A DNA stretch of 64,000 nucleotides from Trinickia dinghuensis (GTDB lineage Bacteria > Pseudomonadota > Gammaproteobacteria > Burkholderiales > Burkholderiaceae), in NCBI RefSeq assembly GCF_003367175.1, contig NZ_QRGA01000006.1, positions 62,001 to 126,000 of the forward strand, given 5' to 3'. The notes under the pieces are model-generated. The model was not told the origin of the DNA and did not search any database. It saw only the letters and a program-made list of their open reading frames with translations. How positions within the stretch are numbered: the first letter of the stretch is position 1; every line of letters begins with the position of its first letter. Shown here piece after piece: positions 17,795-28,300 of the stretch. Position numbers and translations under genes: made by a program.

Positions 17795-17924
17795 GCGGCG
17801 CGGCGCCTTGCCGCGCTGGGTGTGGTTCATCGCGCTCTGGTGCGTCGGTGTCGGCAGCGCCGTGCTGCTCGGCGAAGCGTTCAAGCTATTGATGAACGCG
17901 ACACTGTTCGCCGTCTCGAAGTGA
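17772..17924 (+). CDS. DUF2474 small single-span oxidase subunit (CydX-like role)
   Basis: A 50-residue frame begins at the ATG inside the end of cioB and reads 'MASITIIKRRGALPRWVWF', then one hydrophobic helix 'FIALWCVGVGSAVLLGEAF', ending at TGA 17922-17924. The basic N-terminus followed by one helix and the position right after cioB match DUF2474 proteins, the small subunits that accompany CIO-type bd oxidases as CydX does in E. coli. A role in oxidase stability or assembly is inferred from that family. It is easily missed because of its size and 23-base overlap. Confidence 0.8.
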   Translation: MASITIIKRRGALPRWVWFIALWCVGVGSAVLLGEAFKLLMNATLFAVSK

Positions 17925-17958
17925 GGGCGGACGAGGATTCGTCCGCGGAGGGCATGCT

Positions 17959-18210
17959 TCAGCGCGCCGATGCCGACGGCAACGGCATCTCTGTGGAGCG
18001 GGTGCCCTGCTCGCTCGTTTGCGGCTCGCCGGATTCATCGACGAGCCCCATCAGCCGCGCAAGCACCGGCCATTTGACGAGCGCGTCCTCGTAGGCGAGA
18101 CGCGCCTGCTCGTCGAAGTACTGGCGTGGATCGACCTCGGGCACGTGGCGCGCGAGACCGCCGATATCGTTGATGGGCCAGCCGGGGCCGCCGGACTCGT
18201 CGATCGTCAT
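17959..18210 (-). CDS. bcsR: BcsR-like cellulose biosynthesis accessory protein
   Basis: This 83-residue protein contains 'DIGGLARHVPEVDPRQYFDE' and 'VKWPVLARLMGLVDE', resembling the short BcsR/YhjR family ('DI..LA..' and 'W.LL..L'). BcsR supports BcsQ and synthase assembly in enterobacteria. The start at 18210 forms an ATGA overlap with the bcsG stop; an ATG at 18225 is an alternative. In E. coli bcsR is the first gene, before bcsQ; here it is last, so the label rests on sequence pattern and operon membership. Confidence 0.6.
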   Translation of the reverse strand: MTIDESGGPGWPINDIGGLARHVPEVDPRQYFDEQARLAYEDALVKWPVLARLMGLVDESGEPQTSEQGTRSTEMPLPSASAR

Positions 18211-19760
18211 TTCTGATCCACCCATACGCCGTCGGGCGTCTTCACAGCATAACCGCTGGCGGTCTTCATCGTCACGGTACCCTCGTTTTCGCCGACCATC
18301 TGCGTCTCGGGCAACCCGGCCGCGTACTGCGACAGCGACACGCCAGGCTTGAAAGGACTATTCGACACCAAGTTCGACAGCAATTGCGCCAGCGCGAGGA
18401 AACTCGTCGGCTTATCGATGACGGTGGTCGGACCATGCGTGCCAAGGAACCCCACGAGCCGCACACCCACCGGCCCGTGAATGATGTGCGGGGTCGGAAT
18501 TTCACGCAGGCCCGAGACCTGGTTCGCATCGCCACGCAACGCCGCGCCATGCTCGGGTACGAAGACGATAACGGCGCGCCGGCCCGATTTCGCGATCAAG
18601 TCGGACAGTTGATCGACTTCGTTCATCAACGTGTTGACGCGATACGGATAGGACTCGAGGCTCGACAACTGCTCCTTGCCGATGACGCGGGCGCCGTCAT
18701 GCAGGCTGATGGTGTTGTAGTAAAGCGCGACGGGCCCCGGCGTTTGCGCGCGCTTCGCGTACCAGTTCGCCCACGTCGAATAATCGTCATGGACATTCGA
18801 TCCATCGAACGCATGCTGCGAGACGGTCGCATTGTCATTCGACTCGACGGTGATATTGGGAATGTTCGAGTTGGTTTTGACCAGGTCCAGGAAGTTGTCG
18901 AAGTGCCCGTCGTGATTCAACAAGATCTGCGGCGTGAAGCCGGCGCGGGCGAGATCGCTCATCAGGTAGCACTGCTGCGGCGCCGGCTTGTAGAGATCCG
19001 CGTGCGCCTCTTGCCCGCAGCTTGCACGCAGCACGCGAACCGCGGCGGGACCGCTGTAGCTCGCCGCCGTGCTGAAGTTCGTCAGCAAATAGTCGAAGTG
19101 GCTCAGCATCGGATTGTTGCGGGCCTTGACGTAGTCGAGATCGTCCCACGACAGCGAGCAGATATGAATGATGATGACGTCGAACTGCTCGCTGGGATTG
19201 CTGCTGAGCTTGCCGAACGTGACTTGGCGTTGCGACTCCGAGGTGCGGAACGCGGCCAGCGCGGCGTTGTGATCGAGCGGCTGCTCGACCACGGCGGTAT
19301 TGGGACCGCTGCTCGCACGCGCGGTCTGCGCGGCCGTGATCGCAAGGCTGGCGGTATGCCATATCGGTAACGCGACGAGCGCGACGACGACGAGCGTCGT
19401 CACGCGCAGCCAACGGTTGACGAGCCAGTGGCCGACGATCACAGCAAGGGCCACGGCGATCAGCATCGGCGGAATGAAGCGCCCCGCCAGCTCGAGCCAG
19501 TAGCCGGGCGTGAACGATGCGAGCGCCCCTGCCTCCTCGATCACGCGCGAGAACGGCGGCACGATGGCTTCGTAATAGAGCAGCGGCAGGCCGATGCCGA
19601 GCCCCACGACGAACCGAACGAAGCGCCAGCCGCGCTGCCGGATCGGGCTCGACAGCGCGAGCGCGGCAATGAACGCGATATTGGCGATCCAGACCGGTTT
19701 CAGATGCCCCGCTTCGAACAGGTACAACTTAAGGATGAAATAGAGATTCCAAAAACTCAT
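18207..19760 (-). CDS. bcsG: Cellulose phosphoethanolamine transferase
   Basis: This 517-residue protein has about four N-terminal membrane helices ('MSFWNLYFILKLYLFEAGHL' leads into them) and a periplasmic alkaline-phosphatase-fold domain. That domain contains 'FDVIIIHICSLSWDD', the probable nucleophile Ser in 'STAASYSGPAAVRVLRASCG' and 'VIVFVPEHGAALRGDANQ'. BcsG transfers phosphoethanolamine from lipid to cellulose. The start at 19760, 30 bases after the bcsA stop, gives the expected N-terminus; the longer frame to 19967 overlaps bcsA. Its presence indicates phosphoethanolamine-modified cellulose. Confidence 0.9.
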   Translation of the reverse strand: MSFWNLYFILKLYLFEAGHLKPVWIANIAFIAALALSSPIRQRGWRFVRFVVGLGIGLPLLYYEAIVPPFSRVIEEAGALASFTPGYWLELAGRFIPPMLIAVALAVIVGHWLVNRWLRVTTLVVVALVALPIWHTASLAITAAQTARASSGPNTAVVEQPLDHNAALAAFRTSESQRQVTFGKLSSNPSEQFDVIIIHICSLSWDDLDYVKARNNPMLSHFDYLLTNFSTAASYSGPAAVRVLRASCGQEAHADLYKPAPQQCYLMSDLARAGFTPQILLNHDGHFDNFLDLVKTNSNIPNITVESNDNATVSQHAFDGSNVHDDYSTWANWYAKRAQTPGPVALYYNTISLHDGARVIGKEQLSSLESYPYRVNTLMNEVDQLSDLIAKSGRRAVIVFVPEHGAALRGDANQVSGLREIPTPHIIHGPVGVRLVGFLGTHGPTTVIDKPTSFLALAQLLSNLVSNSPFKPGVSLSQYAAGLPETQMVGENEGTVTMKTASGYAVKTPDGVWVDQK

Positions 19761-19789
19761 GAAATTTTTCCCGGCTTCCCGCTTCCCGC

Positions 19790-22333
19790 TCAATAGCGAG
19801 CTCGATCGAGCGCGAGCAGCGAGCGCACCGAGCGCATCGCCCCTTGGGCCAATCGAGCATACCCTTCGACACCCATCAACATCACTTCCTTGAACCCGGC
19901 CAGCGGCATATCGTCCACCGGCTTTTCGTCGCCGCTGAGCCAGGCATCGGCGCGGCCGAACGTGCACTGCACGAACTGGCGCTCCTGGTCGAGCGTCAGC
20001 GCTTCGAACTGCAGCCCCAAATGGCGGCCGGCAAGACGCGTGACGCGAGCCGGGAAGTGGAAGATGCGGTCGCCACGGCTCAACGTGACGTGCACCGCCA
20101 GCCCGCGGTCCAGTTCGATGTCCTCGACGGGCAACTCCAGCCCGAGCCCGCCGGTCGAATAATCGCTCGTCATGCAGGCGACGGTGGTGCCGTCGGCCAG
20201 CAGCAGCGTGGCCGGCACACGCATGGAAATGCGGTGCGTGACGCGTACCTGCTTCGCCTCGCTGGCCACGCTCACCGCCGCGCCCAGCAGCGCGAGGTTA
20301 TAGATGGTCCAAACCATGTTCATGATGATCGTTGCCCCCTCGCCGTTCGGATTGAACGTGAGGCGGAAGGCACCGGCCGTGAACGCCGCGACATTCATGC
20401 CGAGCAGCACGAGATAGGGCTTCGACACGGCCCAGTCGAAGTAGCCTTCGTCCACCCGCCCGCCTTTCTCCGTCACATTGAATTTGCCGTGCTTCGGGCT
20501 GAAGAACGCGAATGTCGTCGGCAACGCGATGTACCAGGCCAGCACCGATTCGTAGACTTCGGCCCAGAACGAGTGACGGTATTGGCCTTGCATGCGCGAG
20601 TTGGCGATGTTCGAGAGGAAGATGTACGGCAGCACGTAGCTCGCGATCGTCGTCGCCGCGGCGTTGATGAAGTAGAGCTGAAAGAACAGGTACGCCATCG
20701 GCATGACGAGAAAGATCAAGCGCGGCACGCCGTAGAAGAAGTGCATCATCGCGTTGCCGTAGCACAGCCGCTGGAACAGGCCGAGGCCGCGCCCGAGAAA
20801 CGGATTGTCGATGCGGAAGATCTGCGCCATGCCGCGCGCCCAGCGTGTGCGCTGTTTGATGTGTCCCGCCAAGCTTTCGGTCGCGAGGCCCGCCGCCTGC
20901 ACCGTGGGCAGATACGCCGTCGTATAGCCCTTGCGGTGCAGCCGCAGCGCCGTATGCGCGTCCTCCGTCACGGTCTCGACGGCCACGCCGCCCACCGCTT
21001 CGAGCGCTTCGCGGCTGATGATCGCGCACGAGCCGCAGAAGAACGACGCGTTCCATAGATCGTTGCCGGCTTGCACGAGGCCGTAGAAGAGCTTGCCCTC
21101 GTTCGGCACCCTGTTGAACGTGCCCAGGTTGCGCTCGAACGGATCGGGCGAGAAGAAGTGATGAGGCGTCTGCACCATCGCGCATTTCGGATCGCGCAGG
21201 AACGTGCCCATCGTCGTCTGCAAGAACGAGCGCGTAGGCACGTGATCGCAATCGAAAATCGCGATGTATTCGCCGTGCGTGCGCTTGAGCGCCGCATTGA
21301 TGTTGCCTGCTTTGGCGTTGCGGTTGTCGGTACGCGTCACATACTCGATGCCGGCCTCGCGCGCGAACGCTTCGAACTCGGGGCGGCGCCCGTCGTCGAG
21401 CAAATACACGCGCAGCTTCGACGACGGCCAATCGACACCTTGCGCCGCGAAGACGGCGGGACGCACGACGGCGAGCGGCTCGTTGTAAGTCGGAATGTAG
21501 ATGTCGACCGTCGGCCAGGTGGACGGATCGCTCGGCAGCCGCGCGATCGTACGGTTCAGCGGCCATGCCGTCTGGATCAGACCGAACGTCATGATGAGCC
21601 ACGTGTACATCTCGGCCGAGAACAACGCATAGCCGACGATCGCCTCCATCGGCGTGCGGAACGTCAGCGTTTCGGTCACGCGCCAGAGAATGTAGCGCGC
21701 CATCGCGAGCAGCGAAAGCGTCGCGAGAATCAACACGGGCAGGCGCCCGGGAAAGCGGCGCACGATCAGCGCGGCAGCGATCGTAAATGCGAAGAACTGC
21801 ACTTGCCCGCCGGCCTGCAGCGGGGAAGCGCCCACGCCCATCCATAGCAGCGCGCCGAAAAACGTCACCAGCGGCAGAAGCCAGCGCACGTGGCCGATGC
21901 GCTCGGTGCCCCGCTCCATCGCATCGCTCCAACGCTGCCACGGCAATAGATCGACGAGCGCTTCGAGCCGCCGCCAGATGCCGCGCACGAAGAGCGCCGT
22001 CGGCAACAGCCAGCGCTCGATGTGATCGAACGCCTCGCGTGCGCGCGAGACATCGGGCCGCGCGCGCGGCCGCGGCGGCCGCACGAGCGCGCGCCATAGC
22101 CACGAACGAAAGCTGCGCGCGTCGAGCACGCCCCAGCGCGCGGCGAGTCCGAGAAACGCAGCGCGTGCCCAGCGTCGCGGCAGATCGGGTTTGCCGGCCC
22201 GCGGCGGCATGAACAAGAGGCGAACGAACCAATCGAGCGGCGTGCGCGACTCCGGCAGGCCAAGGCCCACGGCGATCCATTCGATCAGCCGCGTACGAGC
22301 ATGGCGCACCGCGCCGGCGATCCGCGCTCTCAT
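19790..22333 (-). CDS. bcsA: Cellulose synthase catalytic subunit
   Basis: This 847-residue membrane glycosyltransferase has the family-2 motifs in order: DDG near residue 307 ('YLLDDGRRPEF'), DCD near 361 ('IFDCDHVPTRSF'), TED near 457 and QRTRW near 494 ('QRTRWARGMAQIF'). A C-terminal PilZ domain near 697-725 carries 'RVTHRISMRVP' and 'DYSTGGLGLELP', so activation by cyclic di-GMP is expected. It polymerises UDP-glucose and pushes the chain through the inner membrane. I chose 22333 because it makes an ATGA overlap with the bcsQ stop; a frame extension to 22375 is possible. Confidence 0.97.
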   Translation of the reverse strand: MRARIAGAVRHARTRLIEWIAVGLGLPESRTPLDWFVRLLFMPPRAGKPDLPRRWARAAFLGLAARWGVLDARSFRSWLWRALVRPPRPRARPDVSRAREAFDHIERWLLPTALFVRGIWRRLEALVDLLPWQRWSDAMERGTERIGHVRWLLPLVTFFGALLWMGVGASPLQAGGQVQFFAFTIAAALIVRRFPGRLPVLILATLSLLAMARYILWRVTETLTFRTPMEAIVGYALFSAEMYTWLIMTFGLIQTAWPLNRTIARLPSDPSTWPTVDIYIPTYNEPLAVVRPAVFAAQGVDWPSSKLRVYLLDDGRRPEFEAFAREAGIEYVTRTDNRNAKAGNINAALKRTHGEYIAIFDCDHVPTRSFLQTTMGTFLRDPKCAMVQTPHHFFSPDPFERNLGTFNRVPNEGKLFYGLVQAGNDLWNASFFCGSCAIISREALEAVGGVAVETVTEDAHTALRLHRKGYTTAYLPTVQAAGLATESLAGHIKQRTRWARGMAQIFRIDNPFLGRGLGLFQRLCYGNAMMHFFYGVPRLIFLVMPMAYLFFQLYFINAAATTIASYVLPYIFLSNIANSRMQGQYRHSFWAEVYESVLAWYIALPTTFAFFSPKHGKFNVTEKGGRVDEGYFDWAVSKPYLVLLGMNVAAFTAGAFRLTFNPNGEGATIIMNMVWTIYNLALLGAAVSVASEAKQVRVTHRISMRVPATLLLADGTTVACMTSDYSTGGLGLELPVEDIELDRGLAVHVTLSRGDRIFHFPARVTRLAGRHLGLQFEALTLDQERQFVQCTFGRADAWLSGDEKPVDDMPLAGFKEVMLMGVEGYARLAQGAMRSVRSLLALDRARY

Positions 22334-23109
22334 CGCGCTCGCTCCGAGCCGGCGCCGGCCGCCGCGCCCAACCATGCGTCGAGCCAGTTCGCGAGGCCGT
22401 GCAAGTCATGCGACGCCTGCGAATGCGGGACGTCGTCGAAGATCCATCCGCCGCGGGCCAGCGATTCGGGCACGGCCGCGTCGAAATGCACGCGATGCGC
22501 GAGTTCGAGCGCGTCGCCGACGGCGGCACGCAGCAATGCCAGCGCGTCGCGTTGCATTTCGCGTGCGGGGTTGAGCCGGTTGACGACGACTTTGACGGTG
22601 GCGTCCGTCTCGCGCAGGCTCGGGAAGCGGCGCGCCAGCGTTGCACAGGCCGCCGGCTCGGGTGGGGTCACGCACAGTACGAGATCGGCCGCCCGCACGG
22701 CCTGAGCCGCCTGCTGCGACGGGAAGCGCGCCGTATCGACGAGGACCACGCCGCGCGGCGGAAAATCGATTTGAGCGAGCGCATCGGCCAACCAATGCGG
22801 CTTCTCCGCGAGCCTGGCCTCGTACACAGCTCGTTCGGCGAGCGTCATCTCTCCATGCGGGGCGAACAGCACGCCTTCCGCATTGCGCCACGTATTGCCG
22901 CGCCAGGGCTCCGCACGTCCCGCCATCGCGTGGGCAAAGCCGGCTTGCGCGAACGTGTCCAAGCCCAGATGCGCGCCGAGCATGTTTTGCGGATCGAGAT
23001 CCACCGCCGCCACCGGACGGCCGCGGCGTGCGAGCAGGACCGACATCGCAGCCGCCAAGGTGGTCCGGCCGGCACCGCCGGCGGTCGACACGAGCGCCAC
23101 CGTCTTCAT
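22330..23109 (-). CDS. bcsQ: ParA/MinD-like ATPase of cellulose synthesis
   Basis: This 259-residue protein begins 'MKTVALVSTAGGAGRTTLAA'. The deviant Walker A box has Arg where the canonical ParA box has Lys before the Thr (GGAGRTT versus GGxGKTT), a variation also known for BcsQ proteins. 'VDLDPQNMLGAHLGL' and 'RGVVLVDTARFP' are the other ParA-type motifs. BcsQ localises or assembles the synthase with BcsR. Its start overlaps the bcsF stop (ATGA) and its stop overlaps the bcsA start. Confidence 0.9.
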   Translation of the reverse strand: MKTVALVSTAGGAGRTTLAAAMSVLLARRGRPVAAVDLDPQNMLGAHLGLDTFAQAGFAHAMAGRAEPWRGNTWRNAEGVLFAPHGEMTLAERAVYEARLAEKPHWLADALAQIDFPPRGVVLVDTARFPSQQAAQAVRAADLVLCVTPPEPAACATLARRFPSLRETDATVKVVVNRLNPAREMQRDALALLRAAVGDALELAHRVHFDAAVPESLARGGWIFDDVPHSQASHDLHGLANWLDAWLGAAAGAGSERAR

Positions 23110-23339
23110 TGCGCGCCTCCGGGTTCGCTACGTTCGCCGTCGTCCTCGACGCGATCGAGGTCGGGCATCAAGCGCCCCCTGAGCGCGACGGGTTCGATCA
23201 CGCACGGTACCGCGTCGTCCGGATTGAAGCGGCGCGCGGCCTGCAACCCGCGCCTCGCGCCGAAACGCTGCGACACGATCCAGACCGGAATCGCGAACAC
23301 GATGCCGGCCCCCACACAGAGGATCAAGAACGGAATCAT
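23106..23339 (-). CDS. bcsF: BcsF-like single-span membrane protein
   Basis: This 77-residue protein has one N-terminal helix ('MIPFLILCVGAGIVFAIPVW') and a basic cytoplasmic tail. Size, topology and position between bcsE and bcsQ fit BcsF, which recruits BcsE in enterobacteria. Sequence alone is weakly conserved. ATGA overlaps at both ends (bcsE stop and bcsQ start) fix the start at 23339. Confidence 0.75.
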   Translation of the reverse strand: MIPFLILCVGAGIVFAIPVWIVSQRFGARRGLQAARRFNPDDAVPCVIEPVALRGRLMPDLDRVEDDGERSEPGGAQ

Positions 23340-25375
23340 TTCGCACCTCCTTCGCCGCGCACCGGCATCGGCCAAGGTTCGGCACCGCGCCGGTAGGCGG
23401 GGGCGCGCGGCGGCGAGCGTTTTGCCGATGCGACGGCAGCCGTGGCGTCCGGCGCTGAACCCTCCGGCGAGCGGCGCGAGGCGGAACCGCCTCCGTTCAT
23501 TTTTTCCAGCATGCTTTCGACGGCTTCGAGCTGAGCGGCCGCATCCCCGGATGACGGCGAGGACACGCTCGGCGCCTGCGCCGTCGCGCTCGCGCGCTGC
23601 GGCTCGCGCACCGGCGCCACACGAAACAGATCGCTGTAGTCGGCGATCGGCGCGCGCCGATTCGCCTCGGCCAACGCCTTCACCTCACGCTCGATACTCG
23701 CTTCGGCCAAATAGACGACCCGGTCCGACAGATGGTCGACCGGCACCGTGAAAACATGCTTGAGCGCGATGTCGGCATCGGGCAGCCGGCATGCGAACAA
23801 GAACACGTAAAGGTGCGCCGAGTCGACCGTCGCTACGTCGCCCGCGCGGCGCGGCGCGCAATACTCGAGCGCCTGCGTATGCGCGATATCGGGCAGCAGC
23901 GAGATCTTGGCCAGCACGTGCGGCAAATCGAGCACGGCGCCACGTGCGAGGACGCCCTCGATACGCTCGCAAAACGCCGCGACAGGCAGATAGCCGCGCA
24001 CGTCGTCGGTCAGTGCGGCTGCCAGCGCCGCTTGGTAATCCGCCGCGACGGGCCGTGTATCGAGCTGGCCCTGCAGCGAGCGAAGCAGCGACTGAACGCG
24101 CGAGAACGGCAGCTCGCGTCCGACGATGAGGTTCGCGCCGAGACTCAGCAGCAGCAGCTCGTATTGATGACGGAGCGCCTCGCGGCGCTCGACGACGACG
24201 ATCTTCAACGCTCGTCCGCACTCGCGCCGAAGCGTATGCACCGCCGCGCAAAGCGGTTCGAGCGTCGAGCGGTCGCGGTAGTCGAGCAGCACCGTGACGG
24301 CCTGCGCACCGATGCACGCGGCCACGGCGGCCTGCTGGTCGTCCACGATCTCCCATTCCGGCGGCACCCAGTTCTCGCCGCCCACGATGGCGCGCGTCGC
24401 CACGACGCGCGCCTCGTCTCGCGCCAGACGCAGCGCCGTTTGCGCCTGACTCGCAGCCATGTCGGGCGCGACGCTCAAGCCGCCGGCATCGGTGAAGCGC
24501 AGTGCGCGCGTTTCCCCGGTTGCCAACGCGCGCCCAAAGCGCCAGAAATCGACGTGCCACAGTAGCTCGCCGTGGGTACGCCCCATCCGTGCAACGCCGC
24601 CGCAAACGCCGTGGAACTCGAGATAACCGGCCTTCTGCGTGAGTTCGTCGCTCATGAAACTGTCAGCGTTCGGGTCCTCGGTCTCTTCCTGCTCGCCGCT
24701 GCCCATCTTGGACGGATCGAGGAGCAGCACGAGCGCGATCCGCCGCGCCGCGCACCAGTTCGCAAGCAAGCTGCCCTCGCGCGCGAGCGCATCGGGATCG
24801 CCCCAGGTCAGCCAGCGCTCGGCACCTTCGACCAAATACAACGCGTTCGCACGGAAACCGAACCGCTTGAGCGCGCGCAGCCCGCCGAACAAACGCGCGA
24901 ACGCGACGCGTGCGCCGGGCTGCGTGCCCCCGTCGAACTCGCCGCCCTCCGTGGCTCCGAGCATCGCGAGCACGTTTAGATTGCGCGGCCAACCGCGCGC
25001 GGGGCTGCCCTCGCCGAACCCGAGTTCGCGCATGCGCGCCGCCGCTTGCGCGCGCGTGCGCGACAGCACGACCGTGACGTGGCGCGTGTGCGCCGCCTTC
25101 GCCGTGCCCCAGATCAACGCGTCGCATGCGGTGGTACGCGGCTTCGCGTAAATCGCGTAGAACTTGCCCGGCGTCAGTTGGGCGACCTCGTCGGGCAACG
25201 CGTCGATCGCGAGCCGACTGCCCGCCGGCGCGGCTGCGGCGAACGCATCGCGCACCAGGCCGCCGAAGCGTTTGGCACCCGTGCCCTCGCCCGCGGCGTC
25301 CGCGCCGACGCCGCCCGCCTCATCGGGCCGGCTCGTCTCGTCACGCTCGAATGCGGGTTCCTTGCGTTCGTCCAT
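23336..25375 (-). CDS. bcsE: BcsE, cyclic di-GMP-binding cellulose regulator
   Basis: This 679-residue protein matches BcsE in length and layout: a RecA-like N-terminal region ('YLVEGAERWLTWGDPDALA', 'LLANWCAARRIALVLLLDP'), a middle receiver-like part and the GIL domain near residues 380-560 ('LKIVVVERREALRHQYEL', 'LGANLIVGRELPFSRVQSLL'). The last 110 residues are a low-complexity Ser/Ala/Arg tail. In E. coli BcsE binds cyclic di-GMP and raises cellulose yield. I could not place the RxxD ligand motif with certainty. It lies seven bases after bcsC. Confidence 0.85.
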   Translation of the reverse strand: MDERKEPAFERDETSRPDEAGGVGADAAGEGTGAKRFGGLVRDAFAAAAPAGSRLAIDALPDEVAQLTPGKFYAIYAKPRTTACDALIWGTAKAAHTRHVTVVLSRTRAQAAARMRELGFGEGSPARGWPRNLNVLAMLGATEGGEFDGGTQPGARVAFARLFGGLRALKRFGFRANALYLVEGAERWLTWGDPDALAREGSLLANWCAARRIALVLLLDPSKMGSGEQEETEDPNADSFMSDELTQKAGYLEFHGVCGGVARMGRTHGELLWHVDFWRFGRALATGETRALRFTDAGGLSVAPDMAASQAQTALRLARDEARVVATRAIVGGENWVPPEWEIVDDQQAAVAACIGAQAVTVLLDYRDRSTLEPLCAAVHTLRRECGRALKIVVVERREALRHQYELLLLSLGANLIVGRELPFSRVQSLLRSLQGQLDTRPVAADYQAALAAALTDDVRGYLPVAAFCERIEGVLARGAVLDLPHVLAKISLLPDIAHTQALEYCAPRRAGDVATVDSAHLYVFLFACRLPDADIALKHVFTVPVDHLSDRVVYLAEASIEREVKALAEANRRAPIADYSDLFRVAPVREPQRASATAQAPSVSSPSSGDAAAQLEAVESMLEKMNGGGSASRRSPEGSAPDATAAVASAKRSPPRAPAYRRGAEPWPMPVRGEGGAK

Positions 25376-25382
25376 GGGTTAG

Positions 25383-28300
25383 TTAGTAACTCGAATAAAG
25401 GCTGACCGGCCGCGGCGACAGGCTCGTGTCCGGCTTGCGCGCGTCGAACGAATATCGCACGTAAACCATTCCCGAACTCGGCGCGTAATCGTGAGCATGA
25501 TCGATGTCCACGCTCAAGCCCGCCACCAGGCGAGGATTGAACCGATACTCCACCACCCCGCTCACGCCGTAGGAGAAACTGAGCCCGCGCGTCGATCCGC
25601 CCGTAAAGACTTGGGTGCCGGCCAGAGTCTGCGTCGGCAGCATGTTCGGTGCGCCAGGCAGACCGTCAGGGTAATACGGCGAATTCTTTTCGTAGGAATT
25701 CGATGCGCCCACGGTCGCGGTCAGATCCCACTTGAACCCGCCGCGGCGGCCGGTCCATTCGATCGGCACGCCAAACGACAAATATCGCTGCGGGCTGTAG
25801 TAGCCGCCCTGGCCGTAGGTATAAAAGCGCAGGTTGTTCGTGTAGTGCCAATAGTTCCCGACGACGCCCGTGTTGACGCGCATGTTCTGGCCCTCGTAGA
25901 CGGGCGTCGTGAAGCCCGTGCGCAGCGTCATTTCCTGATTCGATGCGACGTGGACGCCGGTCAATACGCCCGCGCCGAGCTCCGAAAACAGGCTCGTCCG
26001 GCCGATGTCGATCCCCGCATGCCAGTCGATTCCATCGCGGCGGACGCCGCCCCAGAGGGCATTGGTCCAGGGGTCGCGCAGGCCGGCGTACGAAAGCTCG
26101 CTGCTCGTCTCGGGCCGTCTCGAGGCACTGACCGAAAAACTCGCGGGGCCCGCATCGAAGCGATAGCGCACGCCGCCGACGAGGTAATGAATCGGAAAGC
26201 CGAGCGGCGTCGTGCCAACGTCGAAACGCCATGCATCGGACGTGAATCCCGTGCCGAGCGCGACGCCGTCCGCGTGCTGATGCAAGACGTAAGTGTTGGT
26301 GGGGACGTCGCCGGATTGAAACGCCGAGTAAGTCCCGAACGTCGTCTGCGCATACGGAGCCGGATTCGCGATCGACAGCGTGCCCGCGTCGAGGTGCACG
26401 GCATCGAGGTGCAGGAAGAAATGCCCCTCGTAGCGATACGGCATCTGGACGTAAATCGGAACCTGCTGCGCGTGGTAGTCGGAAATGCCCGCATCGCCCG
26501 ACTTGAACGCTGGCATCCAGGCCGCTTCGATCTCGGGATCGCGGCGCTGTTCGAGATCGGCCAGCGCCGCTTGCCCCGGCGTGCCGTCCGGCGAGCGCGA
26601 CACCTCGCCCGCTGCGCGCTCCTGCGCCATCGAGCGGCGGTACAGCGCCGCCGCCTTGTCGTACTCGCCGAGTTCTTCGGCCACGCGCCCCGCCTGGACC
26701 GTCACGTCGGAACGTGCGGGATAGGCCTGCTGCAGCGCATCGGTCAACTGCTCGGCCTCTTGCGTGCGGCGCAGCGCGGTCAGCCGCCGCGCGGCCGACA
26801 GACGCGTATCGACGTCGTCGGGCGGCGCCGCCTCGAGCACCTCGCGCACGATACGCAACGCGTCCGCGCGATGGCCGCTGTCTTCCTCAACCCGGGCGAG
26901 CGCCAGACGCGCGTCGGCGTCTTCGGGCGATTTCGCGAGCACCGGCGCCAGCGCCGCCCGGGCGGCGTCGTAGTGCCCCTGCGCGCGCTCGAGATCGGCC
27001 AGCTCGAGCGCATAGCGCTTGTCGCGTTTGCCCGCGGGGCTGGCCTGAGCCAAGAGGCGCCGCGCGCGCGCGTAGTCGAGCTGTTCGAGCGCGGCGTCGG
27101 TTTCGCGCAAGACCAGACGCAGCGATTGATCCTCGAGCCGCGCGCTCTGCTGCACGGTCAAATTCGGTTCGCCGCGCAGCCGCGCGAGCCAATCGGCCAA
27201 CGCGTCGTTGCGTTCGGCGCTGCCGAGCAGATCGCCGTAGCGCAGTTCGACGTCGACATCGGTCTGGGTCGGATGGTTCGCCATCCAATCGCGCATGAGC
27301 GCCAGCCCTTGGTCCGGTTGGCCTTCGTCGATGAGCAGCGCACCGACCGAAGCCGTGACGTACGGGTCGTCGCCGCCCTTCGTCCTTGCAACGTCCAACG
27401 CCCGCGCCGCCGCTTCCCGATCGCCGCTCGCGAACGCGGTGCGCGCTTGGCGCAACGCCAGTTGCGCATCGATCCGGCTCGCCAGCGAGCGCATGCCTTC
27501 CGTGCGCGCATTGGGGGCGACACCGGCGAGCACGGTCTGCGCACCGGACAAATCGTCGATGGAGTTGCGGTAGAGCGCGGCGGCATAGCGCATTTCCGGC
27601 GACGCGTCCGTTGCTAGGCCATCGTCCATGACCGCGCGGCCTAGTTGAGGCAAGCCTAGGTCGCGGTAAATGCGGGCCAGCGCGAAGCGCGTCCACGGCA
27701 CATCGGGCGCCAAGCGCAGCGCTTTTTCATAGTCCTCGGCCGCGGGCCCGATCTTGCCCGTCGCGACCAAGCGCTGCGCCTGCAGGATCAGGACGTCGGC
27801 ACGCAGCCCGGCGAGGTCCTTGCGATCGGACTGATCGCGGAAACGTTGAGCCAGCGCGTCGAGCAGCCCCGGAATTTCGTTTTCCCGGCCCGACTCGCGC
27901 AGCAGGGTCTGCATGCTTTCGACGGCGCCCATATTCAGTTCACGGTTCGCCAGCAACTCGCGCAGCAACGGCTCGGCGGCGACCCAATCGCGCTGCGCGA
28001 GCCACGCGTCGGCGAGCTGCTGCTTGGCCTGCGCGTTCGTCGGATCGAGGGCCAGCGCGGCTTGCGCGTCGTGCTGCGCATCTTGCGCGCGCCCCGCCGC
28101 CGCGGCCTCGCGAGCCTTCGCAATCATGCCCCAGACAAGCGCCGTGCGTGCAAGACCGTCCCACTTGGCGCGATCGTCAGGGGCGAGCGCCGCGGCGCGC
28201 AGGAACAGCGCGTGCGCCTCGTCCTGGCGCCCTTCGCGCAATCGCACGAGGCCCAAGCCGCCGACGGCGTCCGCATCGCTCGCACGCGCCTTGGCCGCAC

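Noticed and set aside
20298-22646. 782-codon frame on the minus strand overlapping bcsA in another phase
   Set aside because: Arg/Ala-rich shadow; bcsA carries all catalytic motifs in the other frame.
25491-27617. 708-codon open frame on the plus strand
   Set aside because: Antisense to bcsC; composition is that of a reverse-frame shadow.
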